Shown: positions 1 through 7,501 of the stretch, in pieces
Layout: each line of letters begins with the position of its first letter
Numbering within the stretch: the first letter of the stretch is position 1
Assembly: GCA_034680345.1 (NCBI GenBank)
Contig: JAXISZ010000007.1
Span: forward strand, 1 to 64,000
Reading direction: 5' to 3'
Origin: SXZD01 sp034680345
Lineage (GTDB): Bacteria > Pseudomonadota > Gammaproteobacteria > Burkholderiales > Burkholderiaceae_B
DNA: 64,000 nt
Notes under the pieces: generated by a model
Told to the model about the DNA's origin: nothing
Seen by the model: the letters and a program-made list of their open reading frames with translations, nothing else
Databases searched by the model: none
Position numbers and translations under genes: made by a program

Positions 1-2
1 AA

Positions 3-83
3 AAGTTACCTACACATCCTTACAGCAAAATTGAGGAATTATTGCCACATCGGTGGCAGCCTGCAAACACCATCACTGTGTGA
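3..83 (+). mobile_element. C-terminal tail of an IS66-family transposase (partial)
   Basis: The frame starting at base 3 is open from the window edge to a TGA at 81-83. It reads 26 residues containing LPTHPYSKIEELLPHRWQP, which resembles the C-terminal element of IS66 TnpC proteins (pattern LPxHPxxxIxELLPHxW). Only the last residues are present, and the rest of the element lies upstream of the window. Frame 1 is also open to base 153 but has no resemblance I recognise. The family call rests on this short motif alone. Confidence 0.5.
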
Positions 84-132
84 AGTGCTTGCGGTTATCA
101 ATGCAGGTTCAAAAGTCATCAAAAATTTTTAT

Positions 133-160
133 CACCCAATTACTGATTGGTAATTGGGTG
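133..160. repeat. Perfect 11-bp inverted repeat after the IS66 tail
   Basis: CACCCAATTAC at 133-143 pairs perfectly with GTAATTGGGTG at 150-160 around a 6-nt loop. No T-run follows on the plus strand. On the minus strand it is followed by an A/T-rich stretch, so a weak terminator is possible. It lies in the presumed non-coding 3' end of the IS66 element. Confidence 0.45.
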
Positions 161-200
161 GTGCGCGCTTTGAAGTCAAAAATCAATTTAAAAAATTTGC

Positions 201-224
201 AAGGTGTGATGGCTGGGGGCTTAC
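201..224 (+). repeat. Possible right terminal inverted repeat of the IS66 element
   Basis: The segment ends in GGGGGCTTAC at 215-224. IS66-family ends usually terminate in a (G/C)CTTAC-type sequence on the right (GTAAGC on the left). It sits about 140 bp past the transposase stop, a plausible distance. The left end and target duplication are outside the window, so the boundary cannot be confirmed. Confidence 0.3.
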
Positions 225-560
225 AATCACTTCACCCAGGTACTACCTTGTTTTGGAAAAGCAGGCGGGATTGATTCACTTTGGTAAAGATGAGTGAAAT
301 GGCGTGCCGGCTATCCTGATTTGAAGTCTGTTTCTGTAATGCCCTCCACCCAGTGCCCTGGCAAACTCGAAAAATCGACGCTCGCGTAAGCCCTTGTTGC
401 ACATGACAATATGCGTGCGGTGTGGCCTAAAAGTTGGCGTCTCTTTCCCAGAGAACAGAAGGTAGAAAAGAGTCGAACCGGGTACTGTAGGCACTTGTTC
501 GCCCCACCCCTTGGCACACTTAGAATCGCGCCGCACCCCGCGTGCTCTGTGGATGCCCCA
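225..560. other. Gene-poor 336-bp segment between the IS66 end and tRNA-Phe terminator
   Basis: I see no convincing gene here. Two minus-strand frames (276-575 and 311-736) and one plus frame (411-665) are open across it. All run into or through the tRNA gene or lack a ribosome site, so none is called. Base composition is visibly more GC-rich than the neighbouring intergenic DNA. A structured RNA, or a remnant left by mobile-element activity beside the tRNA, would both fit. Confidence 0.4.
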
Positions 561-561
561 A

Positions 562-593
562 ATGAAAACGCCCAACTGAGAACAGTTAGGCGT
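562..593 (-). terminator. Rho-independent terminator of tRNA-Phe
   Basis: Downstream of the tRNA on the minus strand, 569-577 pairs with 584-592. The stem is CGCCTAACT against AGTTGGGCG with one internal mismatch, closed by a GC pair and a small loop. A TTTT run follows (complement of 565-568). It starts only about 8 nt after the encoded CCA end. Confidence 0.75.
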
Positions 594-600
594 CTTGTAT

Positions 601-676
<76 letters not shown>

Positions 677-787
677 TAAATTTTGATCAAAATTTTTAAA
701 AAAATTTTGAAAGTTGCATTTCTTAAAAATTACCAAAGAAATTAAAAAATATAAAATTTCTCAATATTTTTCTTAAGTAAGCTGTGA

Positions 788-816
788 ATTATACCAGCTT
801 CACGCTGATTTTGCAA
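788..816 (-). promoter_or_regulatory. Sigma70-type promoter of tRNA-Phe
   Basis: On the minus strand a TTGCAA -35 box (816-811) is followed after exactly 17 nt by a perfect TATAAT -10 box (793-788). The predicted start near 780 would give a roughly 105-nt leader before the mature 5' end of the tRNA at 676. Confidence 0.7.
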
Positions 817-825
817 AATTGGTCT

Positions 826-853
826 TTGATGTTTACTCTAGAATTACTATACA
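826..853 (+). promoter_or_regulatory. Candidate promoter of the UbiH-family gene
   Basis: TTGATG at 826-831 is followed after 16 nt by TATACA at 848-853, placing a start near 860, about 70 nt before the chosen ATG at 929. Identified only by resemblance to the sigma70 consensus. Confidence 0.4.
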
Positions 854-928
854 TGGTTTAAGATGATTCATTGGTTTAATTAGTAAACGTTGGTTAACCT
901 TGAATTTTTTAGATACAGAGATTTTAAA

Positions 929-2269
929 ATGATGGAGCCTGTTTCGGTTGATGTGGCCATTGTTGGCTGTGGTGTGGTTGGTTTGAGTTGTGCCATTGGT
1001 TTAGCGCGATCGGGGTTTAAGGTGGCATTGGTTGGACCTGCATCGCCAAATTTTGAGCCTTCGCAACAGCAAACCTTTGACCCTCGAGTGTTTGCCTTAT
1101 CTGGCAAAGTTAAACATTTTTTGTCTGAGTTGCGCGTGTGGAACGCGATGCCTCAAACACGGTTACAGCCTGTGCAGGCCATGGAAATATTCAGCGATGA
1201 TACAACCGCTAATCCGTTGATTTTACGGGCGGCTGATATGGCTTTGCCCAATTTAACCCATATTGTAGAACAGCAAGTGTTATTGGATGCTTTAACTCAG
1301 GCAGCGCAGTTTACGCCAAATTTGCAGCGTATTTTTGGTTTTGTACAAAATATGCAGTTTGCATCTACATTTCAAGGCAAATTCAAACAACATGCCGATT
1401 CAAACGCTTATCAAAATCAGGCTAATTTTTTAGATGATCTTCAAGTGGAGCAAGGCACTTGGACTTTGACGGTTGATGTTCCACAAAATAACCAAGTTAA
1501 TCATGTTAATTTACAAAGCAGTGTGCTGCAACAATACGTTCAAGCTTCTTGGGTAGTGGCTGCCGACGGTGGCAATAGTTGGGTGCGTTGCCAGGCGGGC
1601 TTAGACTTTACAATTCAAGATTATCAAGCCTATGGCGTGGTGGGCAATTTTAAAATGGAACATGCACACAATGGTGTGGCACGACAATGGTTTTTAGGCA
1701 CGGGGGTTTTGGCCATGTTACCTTTGCCGGAAAATCGTGTTTCTATGGTGTGGTCTATGGGGGCGGCGGATTACGAGCGTATGCAGCATTTAGATACAAC
1801 GGGCTGGATTCATGCCATCTTATTGCAAGCAGATGGCCGAGTTGCGCAATACTTAGGGGGGGTGGTTAGTGAGGGGCTTATTCAAGCGCATCCACTGCGT
1901 TACGGTATAGCCAAACAGTGGTTTGAAAAACAAGTAATTTTGATGGGTGATGCTGCGCATTTGGTGCATCCATTGGCCGGCCAGGGCTTGAATTTGGGAG
2001 TTGAGGACGTTATTGATTTTTTGCGCATTACACATTTAGAACGGCGCCAGAAAAACAAGTTAAATGAAATTTTTGATGTTCGTTATTTGCGCAGCTGGCA
2101 GCGACAGCGCAAGGCAGCGTGTGAGCCTGTGCATTGGTTAACGTTTGGTTTGTATCATGTGTTTCAGGTTGATTTTGCAGCGGCCCGTTGGTTGCGTAAT
2201 ACGGGCATGCAAATCATTAACCGTTTGCCACCGGTTAAGCGTTGGTTGATTTCTCAGGCCATAAAGTAA
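929..2269 (+). CDS. UbiH/COQ6-family FAD-dependent hydroxylase
   Basis: An aromatic-ring hydroxylase of the ubiquinone biosynthesis type: FAD- and O2-dependent, expected to be peripheral to the inner membrane. The N-terminal Rossmann motif GCGVVG (residues 13-18) binds the FAD ADP moiety. A mid-protein AADGGNSWVR is the family's DG motif, and MGDAAHLVHPLAGQGLN near residue 340 is the GD motif. I chose ATG 929 (CAGAG about 8 nt upstream) over the in-frame TTG at 890. At 446 residues it is longer than typical members (about 400). The excess is a Gln/Asn-rich stretch around residues 140-195, before the DG motif. Which ring position it hydroxylates (UbiH, UbiF or UbiM type) cannot be told from sequence by eye. 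Its 3' end overlaps the convergent FkbM gene by 35 bp. Confidence 0.85.
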   Translation: MMEPVSVDVAIVGCGVVGLSCAIGLARSGFKVALVGPASPNFEPSQQQTFDPRVFALSGKVKHFLSELRVWNAMPQTRLQPVQAMEIFSDDTTANPLILRAADMALPNLTHIVEQQVLLDALTQAAQFTPNLQRIFGFVQNMQFASTFQGKFKQHADSNAYQNQANFLDDLQVEQGTWTLTVDVPQNNQVNHVNLQSSVLQQYVQASWVVAADGGNSWVRCQAGLDFTIQDYQAYGVVGNFKMEHAHNGVARQWFLGTGVLAMLPLPENRVSMVWSMGAADYERMQHLDTTGWIHAILLQADGRVAQYLGGVVSEGLIQAHPLRYGIAKQWFEKQVILMGDAAHLVHPLAGQGLNLGVEDVIDFLRITHLERRQKNKLNEIFDVRYLRSWQRQRKAACEPVHWLTFGLYHVFQVDFAAARWLRNTGMQIINRLPPVKRWLISQAIK

Positions 2270-3050
2270 GGATGGGGTCGTTTATTGGCACCCCAATTAA
2301 ATTAATGCCCGCTTCAAAATATTGGTAGTTATGATTTTTAAACCATTGAATCAGCAACTCTTTGGGGGTTTTAATCCATTCGGTGTGAATAATTGGCTTG
2401 TGTTGGCTAATCGTCTGCTGTGCACCGTCTAATACTTCTAATTCCATGCCTTCAACATCAATTTTTAAAAAGTCTAGGCGTGGTAAATTTAATCGATCAA
2501 TTGTGATCAGATTCACTGGCGTTAACGCTTGCTCGTCGTATTGAATAATTTGCCCTATGTTTTCTGGGGGGCGGTGTGCGTTGAGTTGAAGTTCGAGGCT
2601 ACCTAAGCTGGCTTTTTTAAAATAATCAGGTTTCGGAATTTTTAAAGTACCGTTTTTTTCCCCAAGTGCTGCGTGAATTGCTTTGGCGTTAAAGCAATTG
2701 TTAATGGCAATGTTGCCAGCTAACGCGTAAAAAAGGCGCTCTTGTGCTTCTATTGCAATCACTTGGCCCCATCCTGTCATCCATTTGCTCCATTCGATGG
2801 TGAAAGCGCCAATATTGGCACCACCATCAAGCACAACAATCCCATCGCCTCGGGTTTGCCGACACAGTGATAAAAGCTGCTGTGTTTGTAGCATTTCAGG
2901 GGGGTCAAAGTGTCCCGTGTTGAACAACTGAAAGCCAACGCCGTAACCACGGCCATCTGGCAGTATATGCATGTCGTTGCTGCTAACAATCAAACTACCG
3001 TGACCAGTGGCCAGTAGTGTAAAAGGGCAGGGGCGGGGTCTGTTTTCCAT
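2235..3050 (-). CDS. FkbM-family SAM-dependent methyltransferase
   Basis: A 271-residue protein with the FkbM signature. A glycine-rich SAM-binding loop VLDGGANIGAFTIEW lies near residues 72-86, an acidic end of strand 2 (AIEAQ) follows, and FLKIDVEGMELEVLDGA is near residue 190. These enzymes O-methylate sugars or other small hydroxylated molecules. The substrate here is unknown, and no glycan or polyketide genes are adjacent. It is a single gene, convergent with and overlapping the UbiH-family gene by 35 bp and divergent from dsbC. Confidence 0.8.
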   Translation of the reverse strand: MENRPRPCPFTLLATGHGSLIVSSNDMHILPDGRGYGVGFQLFNTGHFDPPEMLQTQQLLSLCRQTRGDGIVVLDGGANIGAFTIEWSKWMTGWGQVIAIEAQERLFYALAGNIAINNCFNAKAIHAALGEKNGTLKIPKPDYFKKASLGSLELQLNAHRPPENIGQIIQYDEQALTPVNLITIDRLNLPRLDFLKIDVEGMELEVLDGAQQTISQHKPIIHTEWIKTPKELLIQWFKNHNYQYFEAGINLIGVPINDPILTLWPEKSTNA

Positions 3051-3194
3051 AGAATTGTCTTTGATTTTAAGTTGAACGGGTAATTAGAATTTACCCCGTT
3101 GTGGTATGGGAATCATCACTCTTTGGTAGTATTGTTCAGGATGGAATAACATAAAAGTTATACTGTATAGACAATATAAAACATGGGGTGTTTT

Positions 3195-4013
3195 ATGCAA
3201 TCGGGTAGTGTTTTGTTAAAAAGTATTTTCTTAAATAAGGTGTGGCGGTTTTTACAGCCTGTTTGTGTGCAATTAAATTGCGTTCAATTTTTAGTGCTTG
3301 TGTTGTTATTGATTACAACGTTGGCGAGAGCTGATTACACTGTACAGTCCACCTCTGTAGATGTTACTGAAAAAATAGAAAAAAAATTGAGTGCTTTGTT
3401 GAATCGCAATATTAAGGCGCTCAGTGTTTACAAGACAGACCTGTTTGGTGGATTGTATGAGGTTCGAATTGGTGAAAAGCTTTTATACACAGATGAAAAT
3501 GTCAGTTATTTGATTGCGGGTGATGTACACAACGGTAAAACTTTTGAAAATTTAACGGAAACTCGTTTAAATCAGTTAACAGCCATTCAGTTTTCTGAAT
3601 TACCACTGGATTTAGCCATTAAAACAATCAATGGCAAAGGCACCCGTAAAATAGCCGTGTTTGAGGATCCCAATTGCGGTTACTGTAAACGGTTTAGAAA
3701 AACTTTGTTAGAAATAGATGATCTAACCATCTACACTTTTGTTGTTCCTGTGCTTGGCCCAGACTCTACTCAAAAGGTTAAGGCTTTGTGGTGTTCTTCT
3801 GATAAAACCAAAGCTTGGGATGACTGGATGTTGAATAATAAACCTTTTCAGGTGGGGGCAGCTTGTGATGGCGAGGGTTTTGAGCGTTTAAATGTTTTAC
3901 GTTCAAAATTAAAAATTGCTGCGGTGCCAACTGTTTTTTTTGCTGATGGCACCCGATTGCCTGGTATAGCTCCTAAAAACCGAATTGAACAGCGTTTGAT
4001 GCGCAAAAATTAA
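3195..4013 (+). CDS. dsbC: Thiol:disulfide interchange protein DsbC
   Basis: Periplasmic disulfide isomerase. The thioredoxin-fold domain carries the active site CGYC in DPNCGYCKRFRK, and a cis-Pro loop AAVPTVFF lies near the C-terminus. The N-terminal third matches the DsbC dimerisation/linker region. A hydrophobic segment (VLVLLLITTLARA) precedes the mature part and is a signal peptide. ATG 3195 is preferred over ATG 3183 because GGGG sits 8 nt before it. The N-terminal region is still about 35 residues longer than in classical DsbC. Monocistronic. It may matter for the Cys-rich exported proteins encoded further along. Confidence 0.92.
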   Translation: MQSGSVLLKSIFLNKVWRFLQPVCVQLNCVQFLVLVLLLITTLARADYTVQSTSVDVTEKIEKKLSALLNRNIKALSVYKTDLFGGLYEVRIGEKLLYTDENVSYLIAGDVHNGKTFENLTETRLNQLTAIQFSELPLDLAIKTINGKGTRKIAVFEDPNCGYCKRFRKTLLEIDDLTIYTFVVPVLGPDSTQKVKALWCSSDKTKAWDDWMLNNKPFQVGAACDGEGFERLNVLRSKLKIAAVPTVFFADGTRLPGIAPKNRIEQRLMRKN

Positions 4014-4121
4014 ATGTATTAAAAATGTATTGTTGTGGTCTGCTTAAATATCTGCGGTGGGTTAAAATTTCGGACTTTTGTTGGGTTTCTATAAAAAATA
4101 TTTAACACATTGTAGGTGAAA

Positions 4122-4709
4122 ATGTCTGTTCTTTTAATGTCCACCGGCGTTATAGCGCTGGCTGAAATGGGTGATAAAACCCAATTGTTGGCTTTTTTGC
4201 TGGCCAGTCGATTTAAAAAACCAGTGCCTATTATTTTAGGGATTGTCTTGGCAACCCTGTTGAACCATGGTTTGGCTGGGTTTGTTGGTACTTGGGTAAC
4301 GGCCCACATTAGTACTAACTTATTGCGCTGGATTTTGGCGTTTTCTTTTATTGCGATGGCCATTTGGACTTTAATACCAGACAAAATTGAAGCCGATCAA
4401 ATGTCTTTAGCGACTCGACTAGGTGTTTTTGGCACAACGTTTGTTACGTTTTTTCTAGCAGAAATGGGCGATAAAACCCAGATTGCCACAGTGGCCATGT
4501 CAGCACATTATGGAGATTTATTTTTTGTGGTACTGGGCACCACCTTGGGTATGTTGATTGCAGACGTTCCGGCGGTATTTATTGGCGACCGATTTGCGCA
4601 AAAAGTGCCTATGCGTTGGGTTCGAATTGTGGCAGCCAGTTTGTTTTTTGGTTTAGGCTTGGTCAGCTTGCCTTTAAATATGCAAGCTGTTTGGTCTTTA
4701 TTGTCCTAA
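4122..4709 (+). CDS. TMEM165/GDT1-family (UPF0016) cation transporter, likely Mn2+ exporter
   Basis: An integral membrane protein of about 195 residues and six predicted helices, built as an internal duplication. Each half carries the family signature ExGDKTQ: AEMGDKTQLLAF near residue 15 and AEMGDKTQIATV near residue 118. Bacterial members export manganese or handle Ca2+/Mn2+. ATG 4122 follows AGGTG by 3 nt. An upstream in-frame GTG at 4116 is less likely. I found no yybP-ykoY riboswitch in the 108-bp upstream gap. It converges with mltA, overlapping by 12 bp. Confidence 0.85.
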   Translation: MSVLLMSTGVIALAEMGDKTQLLAFLLASRFKKPVPIILGIVLATLLNHGLAGFVGTWVTAHISTNLLRWILAFSFIAMAIWTLIPDKIEADQMSLATRLGVFGTTFVTFFLAEMGDKTQIATVAMSAHYGDLFFVVLGTTLGMLIADVPAVFIGDRFAQKVPMRWVRIVAASLFFGLGLVSLPLNMQAVWSLLS

Positions 4710-5978
4710 GGGCGGAACTGCGCCTTTGGGCGTTAGTACCCACATTTTTAGTGGCTGGCGCGTAACGCCAGCTAGTTTGCCTGCAGTTTCTCCCCAACCC
4801 CAAAATAAATCGGCTCGCACGCGTCCGCGAATAGCCCCGCCTGTGTCTTGGGCTAACACCAATCTTTCATAGGGCGTTTTTTTAGTGGGGTGCTCTGAGG
4901 CTAAAAAGACGGGCAGTCCTAGCGTTACTACAGTAGCGTCAATTGCAACTGAAGCCTCGGGGTTTAAAGCAACACCAAGGCTGCCCATAGGCCCTTCGTT
5001 GGGGTTGTTAACTTGGGTTTCTTTGAAAAAAACCACGCTGGGGTTTTGGTTTAATAGATTTTTAAGTTCTTTGGGGTTTTGGACTGCCCAACCTTTAATG
5101 CCTGGTATGGTGGCTTGTTCTGCTGTTAGCGTACCGCGCTTAACCAGCACTTGCCCAATTGAAACGTAAGGGTGACCATTTTGTTCGGCGTAGCCTAGTC
5201 GAATGGTTTTACCGTTTTCTAGTTCTATCCGTCCTGAGCCTTGAACTTGCATTAAAAACGCGTCTAGTGGGTCTTGTACATATACCAATGGGCTTACCCG
5301 TTGTGGCCCCACGCTTTCCCATTCTTCGCGGGTGGGGTAAGGCACCAATTTGTTGCCTTGAAGCTGTCCGCGTAGGCGCATGCCTTTTAGTTCAGAATAA
5401 AGATTGCTTAGCTCCACACTGATTAAGTCAGGTGGCGTGGGGTAAAGTGGGTGGCTAAATTCTTGGCTTTTTGTTTTGCTGCCTTTAAGCACGGGTTCAA
5501 AATAACCGGTCAGTAGTCCGGCTACGTCGCCATTTTCTTGTACCAATTGCCATGCGTCAAATTTACTTTCAAACCATTGTTTGGCGGTGTAGCTTTCTGT
5601 TTTGTTGCTGTTTTTTACAATTGTTTCACACAGTCGCTTTAATTCGTAGGCTGTAGCGCTGCGTTTTAAAAGTTGTGGGCATTGCGCTTTAAAGTTTAGA
5701 TAGGTTGAGCTAAAGTCTTGTTTGTCCCAGTTTGGAATGTCAGAAAACTTAACCAAGCGGTAAAGATTTTTGTTTTCAAGCGCTTTTTGTTCTGTGGTTT
5801 CAGGTTTGGGTGTTTGTGGGGATGGGGCTGTTTTGTTGGGTTGATTTGATGCGGTGTTGCTAGTCGGTAACGAGGTGCACCCAGCGCTCAGGGCTGTTAG
5901 GCTTAAAACTAAAGCATGCCACATGTATTTTATTCGAGAAAAAATGATTTTTATAGAATTTTGAGCGGGTTTAGTCAT
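4698..5978 (-). CDS. mltA: Membrane-bound lytic murein transglycosylase A
   Basis: An outer-membrane lipoprotein that cleaves peptidoglycan glycan strands to 1,6-anhydromuramyl ends. The N-terminus has basic residues, a hydrophobic core and the lipobox LSAGC. The MltA domain follows (LLTGYFEPVLKGS, YVQDPLDAFLMQVQGSG), then a C-terminal 3D domain (VLAQDTGGAIRGRVRADLFWG) with the catalytic Asp region. ATG 5978 is chosen because it supplies a signal peptide with basic residues. The start could also be at 6032 or 5924. If 5978 is used, its start codon shares a CATG palindrome with the ATG of the small divergent ORF at 5977. Confidence 0.9.
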   Translation of the reverse strand: MTKPAQNSIKIIFSRIKYMWHALVLSLTALSAGCTSLPTSNTASNQPNKTAPSPQTPKPETTEQKALENKNLYRLVKFSDIPNWDKQDFSSTYLNFKAQCPQLLKRSATAYELKRLCETIVKNSNKTESYTAKQWFESKFDAWQLVQENGDVAGLLTGYFEPVLKGSKTKSQEFSHPLYPTPPDLISVELSNLYSELKGMRLRGQLQGNKLVPYPTREEWESVGPQRVSPLVYVQDPLDAFLMQVQGSGRIELENGKTIRLGYAEQNGHPYVSIGQVLVKRGTLTAEQATIPGIKGWAVQNPKELKNLLNQNPSVVFFKETQVNNPNEGPMGSLGVALNPEASVAIDATVVTLGLPVFLASEHPTKKTPYERLVLAQDTGGAIRGRVRADLFWGWGETAGKLAGVTRQPLKMWVLTPKGAVPPLGQ

Positions 5979-6126
5979 GATTTGGTTAATTTTTGAAATG
6001 TTATTGGCATTGTTTTTAATTATTGGCATCATGGTTTGGACCTTGCGGGCAAGAAAAGAAGCTCCATTACCTTCAGACTCAAGTAATAAACAACAAAATG
6101 TACCTCAAAAACAGGACAATCCATAA
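5977..6126 (+). CDS. Small single-pass membrane protein (49 aa), unknown function
   Basis: The ATG at 5977 opens a 49-codon frame ending in TAA at 6124-6126. Residues 2-22 are strongly hydrophobic (IFEMLLALFLIIGIMVW). They are followed by a basic stretch RARK and a polar Gln/Asn/Pro-rich tail, as in an N-in-to-C-cytosolic small membrane protein. GAGCGGG lies about 7 nt upstream and could serve as a ribosome site. It is divergent from mltA with overlapping start codons. I recognise no family, and it could be non-coding. Confidence 0.45.
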   Translation: MIWLIFEMLLALFLIIGIMVWTLRARKEAPLPSDSSNKQQNVPQKQDNP

Positions 6127-6273
6127 GTAAACGGCCTATTATTCCTAATTATTTTTTACGGCAGGGCTTAAACGAAAATATGCGCTATAGCGTTGCTTAA
6201 AATTAGTCATTAAGTTAAGGAATTTGCTTAAATGGCTGTGTGTTTGTTGATTATTCCTTGATTGTTTGCTGAT

Positions 6274-6657
6274 TTAATGGAGTGTGCGGGGCATCACCAG
6301 GTCAAACTCTGGAATGGGCACTTCAAAGGTTTCGCCGTCCTCACCAATAAACTGATAGCTGCCACGCATTTTTCCCATAGGTGTGGACAGTGGGCAGCCG
6401 CTGGTGTATTCAAAGCTTTCGCCTGGTTTCAGTATGGGTTGTACGCCAACAACGCCTGGGCCCTGCACTTCTTGAGTTTGGTCAAACGCGTCGCTGATAA
6501 TCCAGTGTCTAGAAATGAGTTGTGCTGTAACGTTGCCGGTGTTTTCAATTTCTATGGTGTAGGCAAAAAAATACGGGCCGTGGTTTAGGTTAGACTGCTC
6601 TTCAATAAATGCAGTTTGAACGGTGATGTTGAGTTGGTACTGTGGTGGTTTGCTCAT
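6274..6657 (-). CDS. apaG: ApaG (Co2+/Mg2+ efflux-associated protein)
   Basis: A 127-residue single ApaG/DUF525 beta-sandwich domain, full length for the family. Characteristic segments are FFAYTIEIENTG, LISRHWIISDA, VQGPGVVGVQPILKPGE, YTSGCPLSTPMGKMRGSY and the C-terminal FDLVMP. The molecular role is poorly defined; mutants in enterobacteria affect Co2+ resistance. The gene is divergent from rpe with an 82-bp gap, as in many betaproteobacteria. Confidence 0.95.
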   Translation of the reverse strand: MSKPPQYQLNITVQTAFIEEQSNLNHGPYFFAYTIEIENTGNVTAQLISRHWIISDAFDQTQEVQGPGVVGVQPILKPGESFEYTSGCPLSTPMGKMRGSYQFIGEDGETFEVPIPEFDLVMPRTLH

Positions 6658-6739
6658 ACGATTACATTACAATAGCGTTTCTTTGTTGTAAGTGTAACTG
6701 CAAGCTCTGTATTATGGGGCAAAATCATGAGGTTTTTTT

Positions 6740-7423
6740 ATGGCGTATATCATTGCCCCCAGTTTATTGTCTGCTGATTTTGCGTGTTTAGGGCAGGAAG
6801 TGCGAGATGTGGTGGCCGCTGGCGCAGACTGGATTCACTTTGATGTGATGGATAATCATTACGTGCCCAATCTTACCGTTGGTCCGTTGGTGTGTGAGGC
6901 TATTCGTCCCTACACCACAGCACCTATTGATGTACATTTGATGGTGCGGCCTGTTGATCGAATTATTCCAGACTTTGCTAGAGCAGGCGCTAATTTAATT
7001 AGCGTTCACCCTGAAGCAACAGACCATTTAGATCGCACCCTGGGCTTAATTCATGAGCATGGTTGCCAAGTGGGTTTGGTATTGAATCCCGCAACGCCTT
7101 TGAGTTGTTTAGAACACGTCATGCATCGCTTAGACTTGATTTTAATCATGTCGGTGAATCCGGGTTTTGGTGGACAATCGTTTATTGCGCATACACTTAA
7201 AAAAATACGGGCTGTTCGCACCTTGATTGATCAGCATTTGGCCGATGGTGGTCAGGCCATTCGTTTAGAAGTCGATGGTGGTGTTAAAGTAGACAATATT
7301 GCTGAAATTGCCGCTGCAGGTGCTAATACTTTCGTGGCTGGCTCCGCCATTTTTGGGCAAAGCAATTATCAAGCGGTTATTGACCGCATGCGTCAAGAAC
7401 TCTCAACAGTATCGCAATCTTAG
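6740..7423 (+). CDS. rpe: Ribulose-phosphate 3-epimerase
   Basis: Interconverts ribulose-5-phosphate and xylulose-5-phosphate in the pentose phosphate pathway. A 227-residue TIM barrel of normal length. Visible motifs are APSLLSADF, metal-binding HFDVMDNHYVPNLTVGP, DVHLMV, MSVNPGFGGQ and LEVDGGV. It heads an rpe-gph-trp arrangement; gph follows after 78 bp. Confidence 0.97.
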   Translation: MAYIIAPSLLSADFACLGQEVRDVVAAGADWIHFDVMDNHYVPNLTVGPLVCEAIRPYTTAPIDVHLMVRPVDRIIPDFARAGANLISVHPEATDHLDRTLGLIHEHGCQVGLVLNPATPLSCLEHVMHRLDLILIMSVNPGFGGQSFIAHTLKKIRAVRTLIDQHLADGGQAIRLEVDGGVKVDNIAEIAAAGANTFVAGSAIFGQSNYQAVIDRMRQELSTVSQS

Positions 7424-7501
7424 GCAAACGCAGCGGGTCCATAGGCAACTTAGTCAGTAAGTTTACAGATCAGTAGGATAGAATAAGCAGGAAGAAAATC
7501 A

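Noticed and set aside
1..153. Frame 1 open from the edge to a TAA at 151-153
   Set aside because: The competing frame 3 carries the IS66 C-terminal motif, so this is a shadow.
53..274. 73-codon plus-strand frame near the window start
   Set aside because: It overlaps the IS66 tail and its presumed terminal repeat, has no ribosome site and resembles nothing.
3073..3100. Imperfect inverted repeat AACGGGTAA/TTACCCCGTT between fkbM and dsbC
   Set aside because: It contains an extra base in one arm and no T-run. Too weak to call an operator or terminator.
4014..4121. yybP-ykoY manganese riboswitch before the TMEM165-type gene
   Set aside because: The conserved GGGGAGUA-type core and paired stems are absent from the 108-bp gap.
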